Positions 16,267-23,447 of a DNA stretch of 64,000 nt are shown in pieces (position 1 is the stretch's first letter; each line of letters starts with the position of its first letter). The notes under the pieces are model-generated. The model saw only the letters and a program-made list of their open reading frames with translations. It made no database searches and had not been told where the DNA came from. The DNA is from DATEOR01 sp963841425 (GTDB lineage: Bacteria > Actinomycetota > Thermoleophilia > Gaiellales > Gaiellaceae): positions 434,001 to 498,000 of the forward strand of contig CAWJCL010000001.1 of assembly GCA_963841425.1 (NCBI GenBank), read 5' to 3'. Position numbers and translations under genes: made by a program.

Positions 16267-17241
16267 CTAGCCGAGCAGGCGGACTTCCTCGCGCCGGTCG
16301 CGGGCGAAGAAGTGGATCCCGTCCACGAACCGCACCCAGTTGTGGCGGGTGCACATGACGATCGAGTGCGTTCGCGCGCTATCCGCAAGGAAGCGGACGC
16401 CGCGCAGGAGGTCGCCGTTCGTCACCCCGGTCGCCGCGACGATGACCTCTCCCGGGGCGAGCTCGCCGCCCTCGAAGACCTTGTTCACGTCCTCGATGCC
16501 GTGCTCGCGTGCCGCCTCGATCTCGCCTCGCGTAGTCGGCCAAAGCTGCGCCTGGAGCTCCCCGCCGAGACAGCGGAGGGCGGCCGCGGAGAGAAGCGCC
16601 TGCCGGGAGCCTCCGATCCCGATCGCCAGGTGGTCGTTCGTGCCTCGGATCGCAGCGGTGATGGATGCGGTCACGTCCCCGTCCTGGATGAGCTTGATGC
16701 GGGCCCCGGCTGCTCGGATCTCCTCGATCAGATCGTGGTGCCTCGGGCGGTCGAGGACGATCGCCGTGATGTCGTTCGTGTTGCGGCCGAAAGCCTCCGC
16801 GATGGCACGCACGTTGTCGCCCACCGGCAGCCGCAGGTCGATCTTCTCCCGCGCCACCGGGCCGACCGCCATCTTGCGCATGTACATCTGCGGGAGGCTC
16901 GGGAAGCTCCCCGCGTCGCCGACGGCGATCATCGCCATCGCCCCGTAGTCGCCGCGCGCGACCACGCTCCGGCCCTCGAGCGGATCCACGGCGAGGTCGA
17001 CCTCCATGCCGCCGCGGCCCACGCGCGTGCCGATCGAGAGCGCGTCGTCCTCATCCTCGCTCCCGACGACGATGCGGCCGTCGATGGCGAGCTCGTCCAG
17101 GCCGTCGCGCATCGCCGTGGACGCGGCCCTCTCCGCACCCTCGACGTCGCCGCGCCCGAGCCAGCGCCCGCTCGCAAGCGCAGCCGCCTCGGTCACGGCG
17201 GCGAACGCCTCGCAACCGCAGCGTGTCGCGATCGCGTTCAC
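16267..17241 (-). CDS. glpX: Class II fructose-1,6-bisphosphatase (GlpX family)
   Basis: A 324-residue GlpX-type phosphatase acting in gluconeogenesis. The metal and substrate residues are in VVGSEDEDDALSIG and EVDLAVDPLEGRSVVARGDYGAMAMIAVG. The middle carries GDNVRAIAEAFGRNTNDITAIVLDRPRH and the end EGGELAPGEVIVAATGVTNGDLLRGVRF, standard for the family. It is the last gene of a four-gene operon and overlaps the 2-phosphoglycerate kinase by 4 bp. Its place there ties triose-phosphate flow to cyclic 2,3-diphosphoglycerate synthesis. Confidence 0.92.
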   Translation of the reverse strand: MNAIATRCGCEAFAAVTEAAALASGRWLGRGDVEGAERAASTAMRDGLDELAIDGRIVVGSEDEDDALSIGTRVGRGGMEVDLAVDPLEGRSVVARGDYGAMAMIAVGDAGSFPSLPQMYMRKMAVGPVAREKIDLRLPVGDNVRAIAEAFGRNTNDITAIVLDRPRHHDLIEEIRAAGARIKLIQDGDVTASITAAIRGTNDHLAIGIGGSRQALLSAAALRCLGGELQAQLWPTTRGEIEAAREHGIEDVNKVFEGGELAPGEVIVAATGVTNGDLLRGVRFLADSARTHSIVMCTRHNWVRFVDGIHFFARDRREEVRLLG

Positions 17242-17951
17242 GCCGGCGCGAGCTCGCGCTCGATCTGGTCGAGCACGAGGTCGATCACGCGGTCAACGGT
17301 CTCTTCCACCCGGGAGTTCTCGATCACCGGCACGCCGGCCTTTGCCGCCTCCTTCACGAGGTAGTCCTGGATCCGCCGGATGTCTGGCAGGGCGCGCAGG
17401 TACTTCTCGAAGGGACGCACGCCCTCGGATGCCGAGTCTCGTGTCCAGAAGTGGCTTTCGTGGTCGGCCTCGTCCTCGATCGCGAGCAGGACCTGGCAAA
17501 CGAGCGCGCCGTCAGGCGGACGCACCATCCCCGGAACGATGTGGACGCCTTCGAGGGCGAGCGAGTAGCCCTCCTCGAGCGCGCGCGCCAGCACCGCGTG
17601 GACGCCGACGAGGACGTTACGCGTCTGGTCGTGGAACCCCGTGAGGTTCGGGTCGCGCTTGTCGCCCTCCACCCGTGACATCGCCTTGCCGGCCTCGAAG
17701 CTCGAGTAGTGGATGGACGGCATGAACTCTTCGGAGAAGAACGCCCGCATCGTCTGGCGCACGACGTCGGTGGACGTGACGCGCGTGATGCCGAGGCGAT
17801 GGGCGACCTCGGTCGCCACCGTCGACTTCCCGGTGCCGGTCGCCCCGCCCACGAGCACGAGCAGCGGGAGCTCGAGCCGCCTGAGCGCCTCCAGGCGCGG
17901 ATGCACCTCTACCGGGAAAAGTGTCGACTCGGGCGGGCGCCGGTCGTTCAC
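17238..17951 (-). CDS. 2-phosphoglycerate kinase-like P-loop kinase
   Basis: A 237-residue P-loop kinase. Walker A is VGGATGTGKSTVATEVAHRLGI at about 35-56. ITRVTSTDVVRQTMRAFFSEEFMPSIHYSSFEAGKA is characteristic of the archaeal 2-phosphoglycerate kinase group, and LALEGVHIVPG and the late VIENSRVEETVDRVIDLVLD fit. The reaction would be 2-phosphoglycerate + ATP to 2,3-diphosphoglycerate. The next gene upstream encodes the synthetase that cyclises this product, and both overlap by 4 bp. Assignment by family and context is strong; the activity itself is inferred. Confidence 0.87.
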   Translation of the reverse strand: MNDRRPPESTLFPVEVHPRLEALRRLELPLLVLVGGATGTGKSTVATEVAHRLGITRVTSTDVVRQTMRAFFSEEFMPSIHYSSFEAGKAMSRVEGDKRDPNLTGFHDQTRNVLVGVHAVLARALEEGYSLALEGVHIVPGMVRPPDGALVCQVLLAIEDEADHESHFWTRDSASEGVRPFEKYLRALPDIRRIQDYLVKEAAKAGVPVIENSRVEETVDRVIDLVLDQIERELAPA

Positions 17952-19228
17952 GCGCGCGCTCCTGCAAGCGACTCGGCGAGCTCGAGCACACGCTCGTCGA
18001 GGCTCTCGCCGTCCACGGTACGCACCTCGTTGTCACAGAGTACGACCGGCACTTCGCGCTCGGCGGCGGTCTCGGCGACGACGTCGATCGCAGCCGCCTT
18101 GAGCTCGACGAGGTAGAGCTCGGCCGAGCGCGCCTCGAGGGAGGCGAGGTCGGCCCGAAGCTCCGCGCGGCGCGAGAGGTTCCCCGAGATATGGACGATC
18201 TCGGCGCCGCACTCGCGGCGGAGGTGCTCGCGGAGGCGCGCGTGCGCCGCGTTCGGCGCGGTCGAGAAGTACGCGACCCTGCGCCCGCTCACGTCGCTGA
18301 CCGGGCGCGGCCTGAAGATCGTCTGCAGCATGGGCACGTCGCTCACCTCGGCGATCGCACGACGCACCTTCTGCACCTGGTCCTCGTCGGCCAGCGGCTC
18401 CTCGCAACCCGTGAGGACGACGAGGTCGCTGAGGAGGACCCGGTAGGCACCGAGGTAGCCGATGACCGTAGCCGGGTCCTGAGCGGCGCCGACGACGAGG
18501 ATGCGCTTGCCGACTTCGACGGGCGGGATCGCCGCGCCGCTCCCTTCGAAGATCACGAGGTCCGGCGAGAGCGACGCGGCCAGCTCGGCCGCTGCGCTCA
18601 CATTGGAGTAGAAAGGCGCGCCCGCGAGCCCTCCTCCCGCGCGTCGGCTGCCGACCGTGACGACGCTCGCGAATGCCGCTCCCTCGAGGTAGTCCGAGGC
18701 GGCGTGGCCGCCCGCACGCGAGAGCTCGAGGAGCTCTTCGATCTCGGGCTCCCGGTCGACGACGATGGGCTCCTGTGGCCCGCCCCGGCCCATCGCGACC
18801 ACGACGACGAAGAGGTCGCGCGAGAGCAGGCGGGCGATGTGGCCCGCAACCGCCGTCTTCCCGACCCGCTTGCCCGTCCCGATCACGGCGATTGCGGGGC
18901 GCGAGAACGGATCGAACCGGACCGGGTCGAAGCGGAAGTCCGCGCCCGCGTACGGGATCCCGCGGGCCAGCACCCGGCTCGCAATGCGAAAGCGGCGCGG
19001 TGGGTCGGCGATGGGCTCGTCGGAGAGGTCGAGCACGATCTCCGGCGCGGCCGCCTCGAACGCCTCCTCGAGGGTCTCGAAGACCGGGACGCCGTAGTCC
19101 TCTCCCCCACGCAGCTTCTCCGTGCCTCCGAGGAAGACGGCGCCGACCACGTCGTGCTCCAGGCCCGCGAACGCGACCCGGACGACGTCCGGATAGTGCT
19201 CGCCATCGATCAGGGCGAGTGCCTTCAC
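17948..19228 (-). CDS. cpgS: Cyclic 2,3-diphosphoglycerate synthetase
   Basis: A 426-residue enzyme matching the archaeal cyclic 2,3-diphosphoglycerate synthetase. It opens with KALALIDGEHYPDVVRVA, then has a P-loop IGTGKRVGKTAVAGHIARLL at about residue 135. MGRGGPQEPIVVD, GGGLAGAPFYSNV and EGSGAAIPPVEVGKRILVVGAAQDP follow, all features I associate with this family. The enzyme joins the two phosphates of 2,3-diphosphoglycerate with ATP, making a compatible solute and phosphagen known from thermophilic methanogens. Its kinase partner is directly downstream. The start is ATG 19228, overlapping the phosphoesterase stop by 4 bp. Confidence 0.88.
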   Translation of the reverse strand: MKALALIDGEHYPDVVRVAFAGLEHDVVGAVFLGGTEKLRGGEDYGVPVFETLEEAFEAAAPEIVLDLSDEPIADPPRRFRIASRVLARGIPYAGADFRFDPVRFDPFSRPAIAVIGTGKRVGKTAVAGHIARLLSRDLFVVVVAMGRGGPQEPIVVDREPEIEELLELSRAGGHAASDYLEGAAFASVVTVGSRRAGGGLAGAPFYSNVSAAAELAASLSPDLVIFEGSGAAIPPVEVGKRILVVGAAQDPATVIGYLGAYRVLLSDLVVLTGCEEPLADEDQVQKVRRAIAEVSDVPMLQTIFRPRPVSDVSGRRVAYFSTAPNAAHARLREHLRRECGAEIVHISGNLSRRAELRADLASLEARSAELYLVELKAAAIDVVAETAAEREVPVVLCDNEVRTVDGESLDERVLELAESLAGARA

Positions 19229-20010
19229 GGCTTGCTCGTCACCTCACCCTCGATTCGGCTCGTGTACTTCTCGAACTCGAGCGTGTCCGCCGAGAACTGG
19301 ATGATGCGCTCCTGGTCGTGGTACGGATACTTCCGCCAGACGTCCACGTGCCTGCCTTCGATCTCGATCAGGTTGTAGCAGGGTCGAGTGTTTCCCCTCA
19401 GGCGCAATGTCGACACCGTGCCGGCGTTGACGACGAAGATGTTCTCCAGGCGCCAGGCATACGGAACGTGCTTGTGGCCGGAGAGCACGAGGTTGACCCG
19501 CGCGCGCTGCAGCGCCTCCAGGGTGTCGCCCGCGTCGTAGACGATGTTGCGCTCCCTCCCCGTCCCCGGCACGGGCAGCAGGTGGTGGTGGAGGACGAAG
19601 ATGCGAAAGTCCGCGTCCACGGAGAACTGTTCCTGGATCCAGGGATAGCGGCTGCGCCCGATGTGGCCGTGGTCGAGGTCCGGCTCGGTGGAGTCGACGG
19701 CGACGATGGAGACGCCGTTCACGTGCACGACCGGGTTGCGATCGCCGAAGAGCTCCTCGAAATGGATGTACCCGACGTTGCGGGAGTCGTGGTTTCCGGG
19801 GACGACCACGAGCTGCCGGCAGTCGAGCCGGTCGAGGTAGGTCTTCGCCTCGGCGTACTCCGGCTTGAAGCCGTACGCGGTCAGATCACCCGAGCAGACG
19901 ACGATCTCCGGCTCGAGCTCGTTGATCTCCATGATCGCCCGCTCCATGAGATCGGGCATGAAATACGGCGAGCCGCAATGGAGGTCCGAGATGTGCGCGA
20001 TCCGGAACAC
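19225..20010 (-). CDS. Calcineurin-like metallophosphoesterase
   Basis: A 261-residue phosphoesterase with the full metal-binding set: D-x-H in ISDLHCGSP, GD in VVCSGDLTAYG, GNHD in VVVPGNHDSRN, and the late histidines HHHLLP and SGHKHVPYA. It is soluble, without a signal. It is the first gene of the four-gene cyclic diphosphoglycerate operon, translated from GTG 20010 behind AAAGGGAG. The substrate is unknown. Its position makes hydrolysis of cyclic 2,3-diphosphoglycerate or of a related phosphate ester a reasonable guess. Confidence 0.87.
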   Translation of the reverse strand: MFRIAHISDLHCGSPYFMPDLMERAIMEINELEPEIVVCSGDLTAYGFKPEYAEAKTYLDRLDCRQLVVVPGNHDSRNVGYIHFEELFGDRNPVVHVNGVSIVAVDSTEPDLDHGHIGRSRYPWIQEQFSVDADFRIFVLHHHLLPVPGTGRERNIVYDAGDTLEALQRARVNLVLSGHKHVPYAWRLENIFVVNAGTVSTLRLRGNTRPCYNLIEIEGRHVDVWRKYPYHDQERIIQFSADTLEFEKYTSRIEGEVTSKP

Positions 20011-20052
20011 GAGCTCCCTTTGTCTTCTTCCGGCCTACCCGGATGAGTTCAA

Positions 20053-20058
20053 AGTTTA
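20053..20058 (-). promoter_or_regulatory. Candidate -10 box of the cyclic diphosphoglycerate operon
   Basis: TAAACT on the minus strand lies 42 bases before the GTG at 20010, leaving a leader of about 35 nt that contains the AAAGG ribosome site. It is the only clear TANNNT in this divergent region on that strand. I see no convincing -35. Confidence 0.4.
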
Positions 20059-20083
20059 GTGCGGGGTCGTCCGCAGTGACTGC

Positions 20084-20089
20084 TACCCT
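20084..20089 (+). promoter_or_regulatory. -10 box, near-leaderless
   Basis: TACCCT lies nine bases before the ATG at 20099. Transcription should start within a few bases of the start codon, in keeping with other promoters in the window. Confidence 0.45.
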
Positions 20090-20098
20090 CACTTGTAG

Positions 20099-20467
20099 AT
20101 GGCCCAGAAAACGCCTGATTTCCAGGCAAAATCGAGAGCGGGGCCCCCGCGTTTCGCCAACGATGCAGAGGTCGAGTGCGCGCGGATCCTCGACTTCCAC
20201 GGCATTGCCTGGGAATACGAGCCGCACTCGTTCGTCCTCGAGCAGGACGAGAACGGGCGTGTGCTCGAGGCCTTCACGCCGGACTTCTACCTCCCGGAAC
20301 AGGACATGTATCTCGAGGTGACGGTGATGAAGCAATCCCTCGTCACTCGCAAACACCGGAAGATGCGCAAGCTCCGCGAGCGGCACCCAGACATCAAGAT
20401 CAAGCTTTTCACCCGGCGCGACTTCGAGCGCCTCTCGCACAAATACAGACTGAACCTCGCCTCATAG
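20099..20467 (+). CDS. PD-(D/E)XK-like small protein upstream of hpt
   Basis: A 122-residue protein that looks like a minimal PD-(D/E)XK nuclease fold. An N-terminal helix carries a conserved Glu (NDAEVECARILDFHGI). It continues with WEYEP, then the core TPDFYLPEQDMYLEVTVMK, with Asp, Glu and Lys in the expected order, and a C-terminal strand-helix (IKIKLFTRRDFERL). The fold suggests a nuclease, but no activity is known to me and an inactive or RNA-binding role is possible. hpt begins just downstream. Confidence 0.68.
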   Translation: MAQKTPDFQAKSRAGPPRFANDAEVECARILDFHGIAWEYEPHSFVLEQDENGRVLEAFTPDFYLPEQDMYLEVTVMKQSLVTRKHRKMRKLRERHPDIKIKLFTRRDFERLSHKYRLNLAS

Positions 20468-20493
20468 AGCCGGCGGACCCTCGGATCGGAGAG

Positions 20494-21003
20494 GTGTACC
20501 TCTCCCGCGACCAGCTACGCTCCCGCGTCGGCGAGCTGGGAGCGCAGATCACCTCCGACTACGAGGGCCGCGAGCCCGCGCTGGTCACGATTCTCAAGGG
20601 CGCGTTCGTCTTCCTCGCAGACCTCTCGCGGGCGCTCACGATCCCGCACGCCCTCGACTTCGTCGTCCTCGCCGGCTACGACGGGGCTCTCGGCGGGCGC
20701 AGCAAGATACGGCTCATCAAGGACCTCGACCTGGTCATCGCAGGACGGGACGTAATCCTCGTCGAGAACGTGGTCGACACCGGCCTGACGCTGAACTACC
20801 TCGTGAAGACCCTCGAGCTGCGGGAACCGGCCAGCGTGGCGGCATGCGCACTTCTCGACCGGCCCTACCGTCGCCTCGTCGACGACCTCCCGCTCCGCTA
20901 CACAGGCTTCACGGTGCCCGACGAGTTCTTCGCCGGCTACGGCTTCGACCTCGACGACCGCTGGCGCGGGCTGCCCGACCTCCGCGTCGTGAACCGCACG
21001 TGA
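20494..21003 (+). CDS. hpt: Hypoxanthine phosphoribosyltransferase
   Basis: Purine salvage enzyme making IMP/GMP from hypoxanthine/guanine and PRPP. The 169 residues from GTG 20494 include VTILKGAFVFLADLSRAL, the PRPP loop VILVENVVDTGLTLNYLVKTLE and GFTVPDEFFAGYGFDLDDRWRGLPDLRVV, all typical. The usual catalytic-loop sequence is EDIVDTG, so ENVVDTG is a conservative variant. DPRIGEV, conserved at the N-terminus of homologues, lies in frame just before this GTG. Translation may therefore begin up to about ten codons earlier at a non-standard codon near the preceding stop; the start is uncertain. Confidence 0.88.
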   Translation: MYLSRDQLRSRVGELGAQITSDYEGREPALVTILKGAFVFLADLSRALTIPHALDFVVLAGYDGALGGRSKIRLIKDLDLVIAGRDVILVENVVDTGLTLNYLVKTLELREPASVAACALLDRPYRRLVDDLPLRYTGFTVPDEFFAGYGFDLDDRWRGLPDLRVVNRT

Positions 21004-21028
21004 CGGTTTGAGCCGGCGCTCCGCCCGT

Positions 21029-22222
21029 TTACAGATATCCGAGGGGATCGACGGGGCTGCCGTTGACGCGCACCTCGAAGTGGAGATGGCAGCCGGTCGA
21101 GTTGCCGGTTGAGCCGACGAGGCCGACCGTCTGGCCCTGCGACACGGAGCCGCCGCTCACGTAGATCGCGGACTGGTGTCCGTACGCGGTGGCGAGGCCG
21201 TTGCCGTGGTCGATGACCACGAAGTTGCCGTAGCCGTCCATCCAGCCGGAATAGATGACGGTTCCCGCCGCGGCGGCGTGGATGGGTGTGCCGCAGGGGG
21301 CGCCGATGTCGATGCCCTCGTGCATCCGGCCCCAGCGCCAGCCGAAGCCGCTCGTGATCGGCCCGTTGACCGGCCAGACGAGGCCGCTCGACGAGGTGCC
21401 GCTCCCGCTCGTGCCGCTCGCGTCCTGGTGCGCCCGGATCTGGGCCGCGATCGCGGCGCTCGCCGCCTGCATCTTCGAGAGATCCTCTTCGTCCTTCTCC
21501 CGCCGGGAGCGAACGCTCACGAGGAGGCTGCGCTGGTTCGCCCGCGCGGCCGCGAGGGCGTTCTGACGAACGATGAGCGCGTCGCGGGCGGCGCGCTGCT
21601 TCTCGGTCTCCCGCGCGAGGACGGCGGTCGCCTCGGCCACGTCGCGCTTCGTCGACGCAGTCATGATGCGGGCGAGCCGCATCTGGTTCGAGAGGGTCTT
21701 CAGGTGGTCGGCGAGCTGCTTGTCCGCATCGCCGATCGTCCGGAAGTAGTCGATCTGCTCGATGAGATCCGAAAGACTGTTGGACTGGAGAAGAACGTCG
21801 AGCTCGTCCGTGTCGGCGGTCTCGTAGAGCTGGACCAGCCGCGCCTCCAGCCGCTGAAGTGCGATCTGGTGGTTGCGCCGCAACAGGTTGTAGCGCTCCG
21901 TCTGCTCCCTGTACTTCTCCTGCAGGCGCTCGAGGCGCGCACGATGGATGTCGAGATTCGCCTGGAGCGCGGCCACCTTCGCGGTCAGCGAGCCGATGTC
22001 TCCCTGGAGAGACGAGATCTGCGACGAGGCACTCGAGATCTCGGTCGTGAGGACACCCTCCTTGTGCTTCGCCTGCGAGATCTCGCTCTGGAGCCCTGCG
22101 ATCTTCGAGTCGAGGCTCTGCTGCTGCTCCCACACCGACTGACCGAGCGCCGAGGGAACGCCGAACGCCACGCCGAGGGCGATGACGAGGGCGAGCAGGG
22201 GGAGGCGACGAAGATCGCGCAC
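21029..22222 (-). CDS. M23 family metallopeptidase with coiled coil (EnvC-like)
   Basis: A 397-residue exported cell-wall protein. A signal peptide at about 1-27 (LPLLALVIALGVAFGVPSALGQ) is followed by a long coiled coil at roughly 30-245 (SLDSKIAGLQSEIS, ISSLQGDIGSLTAKVAALQ). The C-terminal LytM/M23 domain has zinc ligands in HEGIDIGAPCG and HLHFEV, with YGHQSAIYVSGG between. The layout matches EnvC- or RipA-like peptidoglycan hydrolases or amidase activators at division sites. It is convergent with hpt. Confidence 0.9.
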   Translation of the reverse strand: MRDLRRLPLLALVIALGVAFGVPSALGQSVWEQQQSLDSKIAGLQSEISQAKHKEGVLTTEISSASSQISSLQGDIGSLTAKVAALQANLDIHRARLERLQEKYREQTERYNLLRRNHQIALQRLEARLVQLYETADTDELDVLLQSNSLSDLIEQIDYFRTIGDADKQLADHLKTLSNQMRLARIMTASTKRDVAEATAVLARETEKQRAARDALIVRQNALAAARANQRSLLVSVRSRREKDEEDLSKMQAASAAIAAQIRAHQDASGTSGSGTSSSGLVWPVNGPITSGFGWRWGRMHEGIDIGAPCGTPIHAAAAGTVIYSGWMDGYGNFVVIDHGNGLATAYGHQSAIYVSGGSVSQGQTVGLVGSTGNSTGCHLHFEVRVNGSPVDPLGYL

Positions 22223-22335
22223 GGAAGTCAGTTTCGCCGGACACGCGGACGTCCCTGCGCGCGCGTGCTGCGAATGGGCTGGCCGAAGTTCCGTGTTTTA
22301 CAGGACAAACGTGGTCCGCGCCAGGTGCGAACCGT

Positions 22336-23115
22336 TCAGGAGCGTTTCGCCTTGTCCGGGGTCTTGCGGCTTCGCTTCGCCTTCGCCTGCGGCGTCGGGG
22401 CCGGCTCCGGCTCGGGAGCGGGCTGGTCCGGAGAAGGCTCCGGGACCTTCGCGGGTTGCGGCGGCTCCCCCTCGTCGGGCGGAGGCCAGGGCTCGGGGAT
22501 CCGCGCGGGCTCGGGCGGCGCTTCCAGCTTCTCGGTCGGCCTGACACCGGCCTGCGCGCGCTGGACACGCTCATCGGTTCTGTCGATCAGGGCTTGGATC
22601 TCGGCCTCCTTGGCGGCGATCCTGTCGACGACCTCCTGCACGGCCGCCCTCGAGGATTCGATGCCCGTTTCGTCCTCATAGAACACCGAGTGCCCGAGCT
22701 TCTGGAGCGCCCGGGTCCGCTCGCCCTCGAGCTCGGCCCGCTCCCGCCGCGCGCGGAAGAGGTCGATCTGGCCGCGGCTGCGCGCGGCGATCGAGTCTCT
22801 GCTCGCCGAGACGCGGGCTCCGAGCCCGCCGAGTGCGTACTTGGCCGCCCGCCGCTCCTCCGCCCGCGTGCCGAGGAAGACAACCGCGGCGGCGAGGAGC
22901 GCGACGATCCCCCACGCCCAGACCCCGGCGGCGAAGAGGAAGACGGCGCCGATGAAGAGTGCCGCCGTGATGATCAGGAACGGGTCGGGAGGCCAGAGGC
23001 GCGCCGACGGGGGTCGCACCAGGGTCTCGCCGTTGGAGACGAGGGCCCGTCCGCATTCCGGGCAGAACCGGCTGCCGTCCGGGGCCGAGTGCCCACAGTG
23101 AGGACACTCAGGCAT
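22336..23115 (-). CDS. Zinc-ribbon membrane protein with Pro-rich tail
   Basis: A 259-residue protein. A zinc ribbon at the N-terminus (CPHCGHSAPDGSRFCPECG) is followed by two closely spaced membrane segments (about 45-82). A charged coiled-coil region (ARRERAELEGERTRALQKLG, VVDRIAAKEAEIQALIDRTDERV) comes next, then a Pro/Lys-rich disordered tail. No enzyme motif is present. It overlaps the CcmI-like gene by 8 bp and so ends the ccm operon, but whether it has a part in cytochrome assembly is unknown. Confidence 0.7.
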   Translation of the reverse strand: MPECPHCGHSAPDGSRFCPECGRALVSNGETLVRPPSARLWPPDPFLIITAALFIGAVFLFAAGVWAWGIVALLAAAVVFLGTRAEERRAAKYALGGLGARVSASRDSIAARSRGQIDLFRARRERAELEGERTRALQKLGHSVFYEDETGIESSRAAVQEVVDRIAAKEAEIQALIDRTDERVQRAQAGVRPTEKLEAPPEPARIPEPWPPPDEGEPPQPAKVPEPSPDQPAPEPEPAPTPQAKAKRSRKTPDKAKRS

Positions 23116-23446
23116 GGGCGTCCACCTTCTCGACGGGCGCCGGTAGCAAGGGCGCCGATGGCTCGAGCGCTCTCATCGCCTCCGCGGCCTCCCTGCGCAG
23201 CGGCCCGACAGAGGCCTCGTAGTCGGCGTCGGCGATCTTCCCCGTGCGGTGGTCGAACTCGAGCTCCTTCAGGGCGCCGAGGGCCCGGTCGCGCCGCTCG
23301 AGGAGCTCCAGCCGCTCCTGCTCTCGGGGAGCCAGGCCGGCGAGCCGATCGTCGTCGGCCTCCGGCTCCGCCAGGAACGGGCGAGCGACGAACGCGACCG
23401 CGGCGACGGCGAAGATGGCTGCGAGCGCGACTGCGAGGACGTCCAT
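23108..23446 (-). CDS. CcmI/CcmH-like cytochrome c biogenesis protein, short
   Basis: A 112-residue protein with one N-terminal membrane helix (VLAVALAAIFAVAAVAFVARPFL) followed by a charged helical part. ERRDRALGALKELEFDHRTGKIADADYEA is the pattern of the N-terminal half of CcmI, where it chaperones apocytochrome c. The TPR part is absent, as in many actinobacterial forms. It starts one base after the ccmF stop, and its own end overlaps the zinc-ribbon gene, so translation is coupled. A short SHOCT-like reading of the helix is an alternative. Confidence 0.75.
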   Translation of the reverse strand: MDVLAVALAAIFAVAAVAFVARPFLAEPEADDDRLAGLAPREQERLELLERRDRALGALKELEFDHRTGKIADADYEASVGPLRREAAEAMRALEPSAPLLPAPVEKVDAHA

Positions 23447-23447
23447 C

